64,000 nucleotides of DNA from Treponema sp. (GTDB taxonomy: Bacteria; Spirochaetota; Spirochaetia; Treponematales; Breznakiellaceae), in NCBI GenBank assembly GCA_031268385.1, contig JAIRXH010000178.1, positions 1 through 64,000 on the forward strand, read 5' to 3'. Under the pieces are notes generated by a model. The model saw only the letters and a list, made by a program, of their open reading frames with translations, did not search any database and had not been told where the DNA came from. Positions 17,444 through 25,851 of the stretch are shown here, one piece after another (positions within the stretch are counted from its first letter, which is position 1; every line of letters begins with the position of its first letter). The position numbers were made by a program, and so were the translations under genes.

Positions 17444-18879
17444 CGTTTTTTCCTGAAATAGCCGTACAGTTCCTCTCCGAGGATCCAGTTGTTTCCGGCG
17501 CCCATGGTGATAAAAAGATCCCCTTCCTTGAGCATGGCCTTGAGGGCTTCGACCGCGTCAAGGGGTTCCTCGGCGTAGATCACGCCGTCCCTGAGGGACG
17601 CTGTCTTCTCGTAAAGAACGCGTCCGTCCACGCCGCCCGAATAATGTTCGCGGGCAGATCCGTAAATTTTGTGAAGAAAGACCAAGTCGGCGTTTTTAAA
17701 CGAGGCGGCAAAATCGTCAAGCAGCGCCGCGGTACGGCTGTAGGTATGGGACATAAAACTTGCGACGATCCTCCGGTCCGGGTAGAATTCACGCAGTCCC
17801 TCAAGCGTCGCCGCTATGGCCGTCGGGTGATGTCCGTAGTCATCCATAAAAAGAATACCCCCCGCCTCCCCTATTATTTCCTCCCTCCGTTTTAATCCCC
17901 TGAATTCCTCAAGCGCCTTCCCCGCTTCCTCCCGCCTATGGCCGTTCCAGCCGCCGTATTCGGCCTTTACAAGCGACGACACCAGCGCAAGGGCAGCCGT
18001 TGCGTCCGAGGCCATGTGCCGGCCCGGAAGACGGAGCGTCATGCTTCCGGGAAAACCTTCAATGCTCATTTCGGCTCTTTCATTTTTTACCGTGTAGTTT
18101 GTTATGCGGAATTCCCCGGCGGCGTTAAATCCGTAGGGTATAAGGGTAAGCGGCCGCCATTCTTTTTCCAGAGTGGAGACAACTTCCACAGCGCCCGGAT
18201 CGTCGGCGCAGTAAATGAGTTCGCCTCCGGGCGGAAGCAGGCGGCAGTATTCAAGAAAGGCGTCGCGTATCGATTCATAGCCGGGATAGTAATCCTGATG
18301 ATCGCTTTCCACACTGGTCAGAACTATGCGCTTTGGCCTGAACGAAAGAAAATGCCGCCTGTATTCGCAGGTTTCGGCGATAAAATATTTGTTCCCCAGC
18401 GACAGGGTGGAATGCCCGCCGAAACTGCCGACGGCGCTTCCGGCAAGCACCTGTACGGGAAGGGAGACCCCCCTGGCAAGGGCCCCGGCCATTGCCGTGG
18501 TGGTTGTTTTTCCGTGCACGCCCGCTATGCCGGAAGAATCAAAAAGTTCCGAATAGAGACCCAGCGCGTCGGTATATTTGAGGACGGGAAGCCCCCGCCG
18601 CAGCGCCTCGGCGATTTCAGGATTTGTTTCCGCGTCGTAGGCCGCCGAATGGATCACGAGGGCAAAATCATCTTTTACATGATCGGCGTCAAAGGAAGGG
18701 TAACAGAGTATTCCCAGATCGTCGAGAATGCGGTCCGTGTAGAATACTTCGCCGCGGTCGGAACCCAGAACCTTCCCGCCGCCCGCCAGCATCAATTCGG
18801 CGAACGCGCACATTCCCGTTCCCTTGATGCCGATAAAGTAAATTGTTTTCCCGTTTTCAAGGAGTTTTTTTAATTCCAT
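17440..18879 (-). CDS. murC: UDP-N-acetylmuramate--L-alanine ligase
   Basis: 479 aa from ATG 18879; the longer track start at 18918 is TTG and its extra 13 residues lack family features. Motifs are FIGIKGTGMCAFAELML (UDP binding), GVHGKTTTTAMAGAL (ATP P-loop), YRRHFLSFRPK and MDDYGHHPTAIAATL. Adds L-alanine to UDP-MurNAc in the cytoplasm, the first peptide step of peptidoglycan synthesis, so the organism makes murein. Divergent from folC, sharing a compact intergenic region. Confidence 0.93.
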   Translation of the reverse strand: MELKKLLENGKTIYFIGIKGTGMCAFAELMLAGGGKVLGSDRGEVFYTDRILDDLGILCYPSFDADHVKDDFALVIHSAAYDAETNPEIAEALRRGLPVLKYTDALGLYSELFDSSGIAGVHGKTTTTAMAGALARGVSLPVQVLAGSAVGSFGGHSTLSLGNKYFIAETCEYRRHFLSFRPKRIVLTSVESDHQDYYPGYESIRDAFLEYCRLLPPGGELIYCADDPGAVEVVSTLEKEWRPLTLIPYGFNAAGEFRITNYTVKNERAEMSIEGFPGSMTLRLPGRHMASDATAALALVSSLVKAEYGGWNGHRREEAGKALEEFRGLKRREEIIGEAGGILFMDDYGHHPTAIAATLEGLREFYPDRRIVASFMSHTYSRTAALLDDFAASFKNADLVFLHKIYGSAREHYSGGVDGRVLYEKTASLRDGVIYAEEPLDAVEALKAMLKEGDLFITMGAGNNWILGEELYGYFRKKR

Positions 18880-19018
18880 ACTTACTTGATCATACTTTAA
18901 AGAATCGCCTTCTTTCAACCTTTTTCCGGAAAAATTTGAGGCGGTTTCAAAAGCTCCGGTTCGCGCTCCGTCCCGGAAAGGCCCGTTCGGGGGGATCTTC
19001 CAGGCGGTTTTCCTCCCT

Positions 19019-19046
19019 TTGCAACAAAGAACCGTTGCTTTACAAT
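19019..19046 (+). promoter_or_regulatory. Candidate promoter of folC, possibly leaderless
   Basis: TTGCAA (19019-19024), a 16-base spacer and TACAAT (19041-19046). Only six bases separate the -10 box from the ATG at 19053 and there is no purine-rich ribosome site between them, so the mRNA may start at or next to the start codon. Confidence 0.5.
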
Positions 19047-19052
19047 TTCCCC

Positions 19053-20465
19053 ATGAAAAACACCCAGGCGGAAGATCCGCCCCGCATCGACAGTTCCTCC
19101 TGTGTTTTCGGGTGGATATCGCGGTTCATCAATCTGGAAAAAAACGCCGGAAGCCCTCCAGGAAAGCCTTTCCGGCTTGACCGCATGGAGGCGCTCGCGG
19201 AGGCGGCGGAACACCCCGAAAGATACGCCCCGGTCATCCATGTGGCCGGTTCAAAGGGAAAGGGAACGGTTACCGGAATGACGGCCGCCATTCTTGAGTC
19301 AGGCGGGCTGAAAACGGCCCGCTACACATCTCCCGATCTGGGAGACAGGCGGCAGCGTATTACCATGGGAAATGTTTTTTTTGACGAGGAGACGTACATT
19401 GAGGCGGGAAAGGAACTCATCCGCGCGGAGGAAAAAACCGCGCCCGGCGCGGTGAACGCCCCGGAATTTTTTGACGCGGACGGTGGCGGCGAAGGGCCGA
19501 CCTTCTTCGAGCTTATGACGCTGTATTTCTTTCTCTGCGCGCGGAAGGCCCGCTGCGGCGCGATGGCGGTGGAAACAGGCATGGGCGGGAGGCTTGACGC
19601 CACAAACATTGTCGATCCCCTGGTTTCGGTCATTACCCTGATAGAAAGGGAGCACACCGAATATCTTGGAAATACCATAGGGGAGATAGCCGGAGAGAAG
19701 GCGGGAATCATAAAAAGGGGAAAGCCGCTTGTCCTCGCGGAACAGTCCCCCGAAGCCCTTGAGGTCTTCAGGGAAAAGGCCGAACGTATGGGATCCCCTC
19801 TGCTGTACCTCCCCGAACGCGCCCTGGTCAAAAACATCCGCGTCGGCCGGGAAGGGACAAACTTTTCCGTCGATTTTCCGGGGACCCGGCCCGTATCCTT
19901 TCCCGGACTGTTTGTGCCAATTCCGGGCGAAATCCAGGCGTACAACGCCGCCCTCGCGCTGCTCGCGGCAATGACGGCCTTTCCGGCCCTTGATACGGCG
20001 GCGGCCGCGAAAGCCCTTGGAAGTTTTACCCTCCCCGGCCGTTTTGAAAAGGTGCGCGAAAATCCCGCGGTGATAATAGACGGGGCCCATACGGCAAGAA
20101 GCGTTGAACAGTGCGTCAAAACCTTCCTGGGCCTTTACGGACGGGGCGTTCTCCTCTTCGGCTGCGCCGAGGGAAAGGACGCCGGGGGAATGGCCGAAAT
20201 CCTCGTTCCCCATTTTCCGTACATCATCGTCACCGCGCCGGGAACCTTCAAAAAAAGCAGTCCCGAAAAGACCTTTGAAGCCTTCAAAACGGCGGCCCGC
20301 AAGACCGGCGCGGATACGGAGGTGGCGCTTGCACAGGACACAAAGAGAGCGGTGGAACAGGCGCTTGGGACAGGTAAAAAAAAGGGGCTTCCGGTTCTGG
20401 GGACAGGATCGTTCTACCTCGCGGCGGAGATCAGGGGCCTCCAGCCTGAAAATTACGGTCCGTGA
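19053..20465 (+). CDS. folC: Folylpolyglutamate synthase / dihydrofolate synthase
   Basis: 470 aa from ATG 19053. The track start at 18843 runs through the murC promoter region and has no conserved sequence before residue 70. Motifs: HVAGSKGKGTVTGMTAAIL (ATP loop), YTSPDLGDRRQRI, VETGMGGRLDATN and IIDGAHTARS. The enzyme adds glutamate to dihydropteroate and to folates in the cytoplasm. The last 35 bases overlap the 3' end of the convergent pseudouridine synthase gene. Confidence 0.9.
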   Translation: MKNTQAEDPPRIDSSSCVFGWISRFINLEKNAGSPPGKPFRLDRMEALAEAAEHPERYAPVIHVAGSKGKGTVTGMTAAILESGGLKTARYTSPDLGDRRQRITMGNVFFDEETYIEAGKELIRAEEKTAPGAVNAPEFFDADGGGEGPTFFELMTLYFFLCARKARCGAMAVETGMGGRLDATNIVDPLVSVITLIEREHTEYLGNTIGEIAGEKAGIIKRGKPLVLAEQSPEALEVFREKAERMGSPLLYLPERALVKNIRVGREGTNFSVDFPGTRPVSFPGLFVPIPGEIQAYNAALALLAAMTAFPALDTAAAAKALGSFTLPGRFEKVRENPAVIIDGAHTARSVEQCVKTFLGLYGRGVLLFGCAEGKDAGGMAEILVPHFPYIIVTAPGTFKKSSPEKTFEAFKTAARKTGADTEVALAQDTKRAVEQALGTGKKKGLPVLGTGSFYLAAEIRGLQPENYGP

Positions 20466-21237
20466 CAAGGGGTTCGCTTTCCAGGCCGGACGGAAAGACA
20501 AGCGGGGCGACGCGGTACTCCCGTTCCCCACCGGAAACAGGATCGGCAAAAAAGAGGGCCTCGCAGCGGAGCGCGAGACCCCGCCGCGCCGGGACCGCGC
20601 CGGGTTTTTCCACAATTCCCCCGGCGGCGTACCCCGGACCGTAGAGCGTGTCATTGAGAATGGGCGTGCCTGTCCAGGCAAGATGACAGCGTATCTGATG
20701 ACGGAAGCCCTTCCGTATGCGGAGCCTTACATAGTGAAGCCCGCCAAGATCCGCGCGCCCGATTATCTCCGTGGTGTACAGCCTTTCGCCGGCCGTCTTT
20801 TCCCCGTTCACCCCTTCCCTTCCGGCCATAACGGGCCGCACCGCCTTTCGGCCCTTGCCATACGGCCTGAAAAGGCTTTCGATACGATCCCCAAAAACAG
20901 GCGGAGGGGGAAAACCCGGCGGACATTCCTTCCGGGGAAAAACCACCGCGCCGTATTCCTTTACAAAACGGCCTTCTTCCTGCTGAACCATGAGGGCGTC
21001 AAAAGCCCGCTGGTTTTTCGCGACAAGCACAAGGCCGTCGGTTTCAAAATCAAGGCGGTGCAAGAGACCGCCCTCGATCTTTTTTCTGCCCGCGATTTCC
21101 AGCGCGGGAGGAAAGAGGACGCCGAACCATTCAACGAGCGTGCCCCCCTCCCCTTCGCGGAGGGGAGCGGTATGCATAAAAGGCGGCTTGTAAACGGCGG
21201 CGTATGACGCGGTTTCCCCGATGATCCGCGCTTCCAT
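20431..21237 (-). CDS. RluA-family RNA pseudouridine synthase without S4 domain
   Basis: 268 aa from ATG 21237, one base after the upstream stop; the track start (21249) is TTG and lies inside the preceding gene. LLHRLDFETDGLVLVAKN holds the catalytic Asp motif, KEYGAVV and GFRHQIRCHLAWTGTPILND are the other RluA-family blocks. It lacks an N-terminal S4 domain. Likely isomerises a uridine in rRNA or tRNA. Cotranscribed with the RluD-like gene. Overlaps the end of folC tail to tail. Confidence 0.85.
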   Translation of the reverse strand: MEARIIGETASYAAVYKPPFMHTAPLREGEGGTLVEWFGVLFPPALEIAGRKKIEGGLLHRLDFETDGLVLVAKNQRAFDALMVQQEEGRFVKEYGAVVFPRKECPPGFPPPPVFGDRIESLFRPYGKGRKAVRPVMAGREGVNGEKTAGERLYTTEIIGRADLGGLHYVRLRIRKGFRHQIRCHLAWTGTPILNDTLYGPGYAAGGIVEKPGAVPARRGLALRCEALFFADPVSGGEREYRVAPLVFPSGLESEPLVTDRNFQAGGP

Positions 21238-21238
21238 A

Positions 21239-22141
21239 TCAGCCTTCAAGTTTTTCCATGATACACGTAAAACGCCGGGGCACGGGGGCGGTGAATGTTT
21301 GAGCCTCCAGGTGATCCGGAAGGATCAGGCTGAGGGAACGGGCGTGCAGCATGAGGCCGGCTTCCGCGAAACGATCTTCCTTTCCGCCATAGACGGGATC
21401 TCCGGCGATGGGATTCCCGAGCCAGCGCATGTGCACCCTCAACTGATGGGTACGGCCCGTTTTGGGCATCAGAAGCACGAGGGCGCAGCCGTTCCAGCGG
21501 CGTGTTACACGGTACAGGGTAACGGCGGACTTTCCCCCGTCCTCTGATACCACGAAGCGTTTGCGGTTCCGCCCGTCACGGCGGATAAAGGTCGCTATGC
21601 GTCCCCTGTCCTCTTTGGGATTCCCCCGAACTATGGCCGCGTAGATTTTCCGTACCTGTCTTTTTCTGAACTGTTCCGCGAGAAAACGGAGAGCGTCCTC
21701 GTCCTTCGCGGCTATCATTACGCCGGAGGTATCCTTGTCAAGGCGGTGCACAATACCCGGCCTTGAGGAAGGGCCCGCTTCCCCGCCGCAGCGGTAAAGC
21801 AGGGCGTTGGCAAGCGTGCCGCATCTGTTTCCCGCGCCGGGATGCACCACAAGGCCCTGGGGCTTGTTTAGTACGATAACCCTCCCGTCCTCGTACAGTA
21901 CGTCAAGGGGAATATTTTCGGGGACAAGAAAAACGGGCGGGGCGTCCGTCCAGGAAAGCTCCAGCAGATCCCCTTCCCGCACCGTCCGTGATATTTTTAC
22001 ATCCTTTCCGTTTATCTTCGCCGAAAGAAAGCGGGCCTTTACCTGGGAACGGGTAAGAAGGCCAAGGCGTTCCGCCACATAGCGGTCAAGCCTGAGACCC
22101 GGCGGAACGCCGTCTTCCACGGTTACGGCAAACGAAGGCAT
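21239..22141 (-). CDS. rluD: Large-subunit rRNA pseudouridine synthase, RluD type
   Basis: 300 aa. An N-terminal S4 RNA-binding domain (LDRYVAERLGLLTRSQVK) leads into the catalytic domain with VLNKPQGLVVHPG, GIVHRLDKDTSGVMIAAK (catalytic Asp) and PKTGRTHQLRVHMRWLGNPI. In Escherichia coli RluD modifies helix 69 uridines of 23S rRNA. Sits between the membrane-protein gene 22141-22668 and the second synthase, with overlapping or nearly overlapping ends on both sides. Confidence 0.9.
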   Translation of the reverse strand: MPSFAVTVEDGVPPGLRLDRYVAERLGLLTRSQVKARFLSAKINGKDVKISRTVREGDLLELSWTDAPPVFLVPENIPLDVLYEDGRVIVLNKPQGLVVHPGAGNRCGTLANALLYRCGGEAGPSSRPGIVHRLDKDTSGVMIAAKDEDALRFLAEQFRKRQVRKIYAAIVRGNPKEDRGRIATFIRRDGRNRKRFVVSEDGGKSAVTLYRVTRRWNGCALVLLMPKTGRTHQLRVHMRWLGNPIAGDPVYGGKEDRFAEAGLMLHARSLSLILPDHLEAQTFTAPVPRRFTCIMEKLEG

Positions 22142-22668
22142 CAGGGACCGGGAACAGGCGCGTCCCCCGCGTCCCCGTTCCCCGCGTCAAGCGGCGTATG
22201 GACGATGATGGGCGTACCTGGGGGCAGGTACTTTTCCCTCTGCCGGGCGCCGTTCCGCTTGATCTGGACAACAACAAAATCGGTAAAGGCAAGGGCAAAG
22301 GATCCCAGAGCCGCGTAAAGCATAACCCGTTTGTGATCATCGGCGCTCATGTCAATGGCGCCCGCCCCTTTGAGGGGCCAGGGGGCATAGCGCATGTCCC
22401 AGCCGTGCGTGTAAAACCGCCAGCTGTCCATTATGGTGATGGCGATAAACATGGTGAAGGGAAAAGTGCCGAAGGCGACAATCTCCGCGCGGCGGAGTTC
22501 CCTTGTCCACAAGGGAAAGCCCTCCATGTTGAACTGGGTCGCGGGAAGCCCCAGATCCGTCGACTGTCTTGAAACGCTGCTCTGCTGGCCCGAAACACCG
22601 CTCTGCGCGGCGGCAGGAAAGAGGAAAACGGCAAGCAGCATACACAACAGGATGTTTTTCGTGTTCAT
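22141..22668 (-). CDS. Hypothetical membrane protein with signal peptide
   Basis: 175 aa. An N-terminal hydrophobic signal (ILLCMLLAVFLFPAAAQ) precedes a polar serine/glutamine-rich linker. Two further hydrophobic segments follow (IVAFGTFPFTMFIAITIMD and MLYAALGSFALAFTDFVVVQI), then a basic and proline-rich tail. I recognise no enzyme motif. The position between yggS and rluD, with four-base overlaps on both sides, says only that it is cotranscribed with housekeeping genes. Probably a conserved spirochaetal envelope protein. Confidence 0.75.
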   Translation of the reverse strand: MNTKNILLCMLLAVFLFPAAAQSGVSGQQSSVSRQSTDLGLPATQFNMEGFPLWTRELRRAEIVAFGTFPFTMFIAITIMDSWRFYTHGWDMRYAPWPLKGAGAIDMSADDHKRVMLYAALGSFALAFTDFVVVQIKRNGARQREKYLPPGTPIIVHTPLDAGNGDAGDAPVPGP

Positions 22669-23357
22669 GTATGCGCCCTTTCCCCGAAAAGAACCGTGCC
22701 TATGCGTACCAGGGTGGAACCCTCCTCAACGGCAATCTCAAAATCATTGGACATTCCCATGGAAAGGCAGGACCAGTCGTTTTGGGGAAACGCCGCCTCA
22801 AGCCTCTCCCGCGCCTTCCGCGCGGCCCTGAAGGCGGCCCGTACCGGAGCCTCCCCGGTTGTAAAGGGAGCCATGGTCATGATCCCCGCCGGTTTGAGTC
22901 CCGGAAAGGACAGGACCCGTTCCGCGGCGCGAAGAAGGCTGTCCTCGCCGGGGAACCCCCGTTTCGATTCCTCGCCTGTATGGAGTTCCAGCAATACGCG
23001 CAGTTCCTTTCCGGCGGAGATCCCGCCCAGTTCGGCAATCAGGGCGTCACGGTCAACGGACTCCACACAGTCAAAAAAAAGCGCCGCGGATTTTGCCTTG
23101 TTCCGCTGAAGGCTGCCTATAAGATGCAGTTCGGCTCCCGGATGCGATTCCCTGAATCCGTCAAATTTTTCCCTCGCCTCCTGTACCCGGTTTTCGCCAA
23201 AAAGCCGCAGGCCCGCCCGCCAGGCTTCTTCCACCGCCGCCCTGTCGTGGAATTTTGTCACGCCCATGAGGCGCACCTCTTCCCGCTTCCTGCCGGACCT
23301 GAGACAGGCTTCCGAGAGCCTTTCCTCGATACGCAAAAGATTGCTGACGACAGTCAT
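22665..23357 (-). CDS. yggS: PLP homeostasis protein, YggS/PLPBP family
   Basis: 230 aa, the normal size. Shows MGVTKFHDRAAVEEAW with the PLP-binding lysine, LFGENRVQEAREKF, HLIGSLQRNKAKSA and CLSMGMSNDFEIAVEEGSTLVRIGTVLFG. Binds pyridoxal phosphate and helps keep its pool in balance, with no known catalysis. Overlaps ksgA and the membrane-protein gene by four bases each. Confidence 0.93.
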   Translation of the reverse strand: MTVVSNLLRIEERLSEACLRSGRKREEVRLMGVTKFHDRAAVEEAWRAGLRLFGENRVQEAREKFDGFRESHPGAELHLIGSLQRNKAKSAALFFDCVESVDRDALIAELGGISAGKELRVLLELHTGEESKRGFPGEDSLLRAAERVLSFPGLKPAGIMTMAPFTTGEAPVRAAFRAARKARERLEAAFPQNDWSCLSMGMSNDFEIAVEEGSTLVRIGTVLFGERAHT

Positions 23358-24274
23358 CGATGTTTCTCCGAAGAACCTTCCGAAACCGTATCCCCCTCAA
23401 ACCCAAGGGACAGGGCCGCCCCGGCAAGAGAGGCAAACGCCGCGCAGTCGAGATTTTCGGCCCGCTCGTTTTCGCGTATGCCCGCCCGCCGCAGTATTTC
23501 ACGGGCCGTTCCGCCGGCTTCGTCCATGGAACGGATTGGCTTCCCCTTTATTATACGGGAAAAAAGAAAAATTTGAAGGCCGTTTTTAACGGTTTTTCTG
23601 CGGACGGAAAAAAGGCGCCGTACAAGCGGATAAAAAACCCCCGGATACGCGTTCTCGTCTTCAACGGAAAGTTCCATCAGCACTCCGCGCGACTCCACGT
23701 TGGGTACAGGGTAAAACGACGCGCCCTTTATCGTCATGAGCGGCGTAACTTTGTACCGGGAACGGCAGAGTACGGAAAAGGATGAATAGTCCGGCCCTCC
23801 GGGAAGGGCGGCCATGCGCAGGGCCGTTTCCTTCTGAACCATGACCACCACGCGCCTGAAAAGCCGTTTCTCTTCGACAAAACCGGCGAGGAGCGCGGCG
23901 CCTATGTTGTAGGGAAGATTTCCCAGAAGAAAGGGCGCGGGAGGCGTTTCCCGCCATGTTTTCCGGACATCCCCTTCCACGAGGAGGAGCCTGTCCTCGT
24001 CCCGGAACAATTCCCCCAGAAGGCCGGTGAAGCCCGGATCGATCTCAAAGGCCGTGACCCGCGCGCCCCGGTCAAGAAGTCCCCTGGTCATGGCGCCAAG
24101 GCCGGAGCCTATTTCCCAGACCTCATCCCCCGTTCCCGCCCCCAGCGCGTCAAGGAGCGCGTTCCTCACTGTCCCGTTGATCAGGAAATTCTGGCCGTAT
24201 TTTTTCCGCATCCCGAGCCCCCGTTCGTCAAGCAGGGCCTTGAGATCCTTTCCCGAATTGTAATTGACCGTCAT
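23354..24274 (-). CDS. ksgA: 16S rRNA dimethyladenosine transferase
   Basis: 306 aa. Contains KKYGQNFLINGTV, the SAM-binding VWEIGSGLGAMTRGLL, ITAFEID-type acidic loop (VTAFEIDPG) and the catalytic NLPYNIGAALL. Dimethylates two adjacent adenines near the 3' end of 16S rRNA during small-subunit assembly. Start codon ATG overlaps the comEC stop; the end overlaps yggS, forming one operon with comEC upstream. Confidence 0.93.
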   Translation of the reverse strand: MTVNYNSGKDLKALLDERGLGMRKKYGQNFLINGTVRNALLDALGAGTGDEVWEIGSGLGAMTRGLLDRGARVTAFEIDPGFTGLLGELFRDEDRLLLVEGDVRKTWRETPPAPFLLGNLPYNIGAALLAGFVEEKRLFRRVVVMVQKETALRMAALPGGPDYSSFSVLCRSRYKVTPLMTIKGASFYPVPNVESRGVLMELSVEDENAYPGVFYPLVRRLFSVRRKTVKNGLQIFLFSRIIKGKPIRSMDEAGGTAREILRRAGIRENERAENLDCAAFASLAGAALSLGFEGDTVSEGSSEKHR

Positions 24275-25851
24275 GAACCGGCGAAAGAAGGGATGCGGTT
24301 TCTGTCGCGCCTTACCCGGTACGCGAAGAAAAAGATGACGGCGGTAAGGGCAAGAGAGGCCGCGAGCGCCGGCGCGGATCCCGGCGAAAGACCGGGCGCG
24401 GCGGCCGCCAACTCCACGATACCCTTCTGTACCCGGTAAAGGAGGGAAAGCGCCGCCGCCACCGCCCTTCCGGCCGGCGGAAAAATACCGGCAAGGAACA
24501 GAACGGGAATGGAAAGCGCCATGAACACCGTGGCAAGCGGAACAACAAGGAGGCCGGCGGCTATTCCCGCGGGCCTTAAAACGCCGAACCAGTACGCCGT
24601 TACCGGGGCGACGGCGATAAAGGCCCCCGCCGAGGCGGAAAGCGGCCCCAGAATCAGTTCCGGTATTCCGCCGCGTCCCAGTTCATGGAGGGCTTCCCCT
24701 ATGGTCAGTATGCCGAAAAGGGCCAGATAGGAAAGGACAAAGGAAACGGCGGTTCCCGAATCGGGAAAAAGGATGATCTGGACAAGAAAACTCAGGGCCA
24801 AAAGGTTGAGGGGCTCCCGGTGGAGACCCCGGAGCACCGCGGCGGTTCCCAGGAGGTACATGATCACCGCCCGGTTAAGGCTTGGCTGGGGACCGACGAC
24901 AAACACATAGGCCGTAACAAAGACCGCGCAGGAAACGGCGGCGGCCCTGAGGCCGAGCGGTTTTTTCAGCAGAAAAACAACCATGGCGGAAAGAACGGCC
25001 AGGTGCATCCCCGACAGGGCAAGAACATGGGCGCATCCGGCGTCACGGTAGGCCGCCGCGAGATCGCCGTCAAGGGTATCCTTCATGCCAAAAAGCAGGG
25101 CAAGCGAAAGGCCGCTCCAGCCGTCCCGCCCGCCGTCCGCAATTTCGGCAAGCCTTGCTATCCTTTGCCGAACGCCTGTCCTCAGCTGTTCAAGCGGAGA
25201 AGCGGCCTTTGTAACATGCACGGAAACGGCCCTGAAATACGGCCGGCCTCCCGCGCCGGCGTCCGTTCCGGATGTGAAGTTCCCTTCCACATACACGGTA
25301 CAGCCCCGGCCGAACTCCTTTACACGCGGAAGATTTTCTTCGGAAAAATAAACCGGCAGCGATCCCCTGGCGCCGGCCCGCGCGCCCAGACCGTCCACGG
25401 CGTACGCAAGATCGACGCGCCCCATACCACGGCCGCCCTGAAGCGTCCGGGGATCCTCGGCAAGCATACCCGATACCGCCGTAACGGTTTCGGGCGGCAA
25501 ACCGGGAAAGGGCCCCCGGGGAGAAGCCGCGCGCGCGCCCGCTCCGATGAAAACACCCAGCGCGAAAGCCGCGGCAAGACGGGCGGTATAACGGAAAACG
25601 CGGGAAAGATCCCTTTCCTTTTTCCGCACCGCGCCACCGTCCGGAAAAACGGCGGAAGGACGGCTTTCAAAAAAGAAGGCGGGAGCTTCCCCAAGTACGC
25701 GGAAAAAGGAAACGAGAGCGGCGCAGAAAAAAACGGCGAAGACAATACGGCCCGCAAGCCCGCCGTCCCCAAAAAGACCGGCCGGATAGTAGTACAGCGC
25801 CGCGCCGAAAGCGGCCGCAAGGGCCGGAGTAATATGTATTTTCCCTACCAT
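24271..25851 (-). CDS. comEC: ComEC/Rec2-family membrane protein without beta-lactamase-like domain
   Basis: 526 aa. After several N-terminal membrane spans there is an OB-like extracytoplasmic region (residues about 130-200) and then the Competence domain with DGWSGLSLALLFGMKD, GCAHVLALSGMHLAVLSA and GPQPSLNRAVIMYL. It then has multiple hydrophobic segments and stops soon after the last ones. The C-terminal metallo-beta-lactamase domain of full-length ComEC is missing. Known ComEC forms the inner-membrane channel for incoming single-stranded DNA. Whether this organism is naturally competent is not shown. Confidence 0.85.
   Translation of the reverse strand: MVGKIHITPALAAAFGAALYYYPAGLFGDGGLAGRIVFAVFFCAALVSFFRVLGEAPAFFFESRPSAVFPDGGAVRKKERDLSRVFRYTARLAAAFALGVFIGAGARAASPRGPFPGLPPETVTAVSGMLAEDPRTLQGGRGMGRVDLAYAVDGLGARAGARGSLPVYFSEENLPRVKEFGRGCTVYVEGNFTSGTDAGAGGRPYFRAVSVHVTKAASPLEQLRTGVRQRIARLAEIADGGRDGWSGLSLALLFGMKDTLDGDLAAAYRDAGCAHVLALSGMHLAVLSAMVVFLLKKPLGLRAAAVSCAVFVTAYVFVVGPQPSLNRAVIMYLLGTAAVLRGLHREPLNLLALSFLVQIILFPDSGTAVSFVLSYLALFGILTIGEALHELGRGGIPELILGPLSASAGAFIAVAPVTAYWFGVLRPAGIAAGLLVVPLATVFMALSIPVLFLAGIFPPAGRAVAAALSLLYRVQKGIVELAAAAPGLSPGSAPALAASLALTAVIFFFAYRVRRDRNRIPSFAGS

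Noticed and set aside
19299-21207. Very long ORFs opposite folC and the pseudouridine synthase (460 and 367 aa)
   Set aside because: Open by virtue of GC-rich codon bias on the other strand; rich in Arg, Gly and Pro and without domains.
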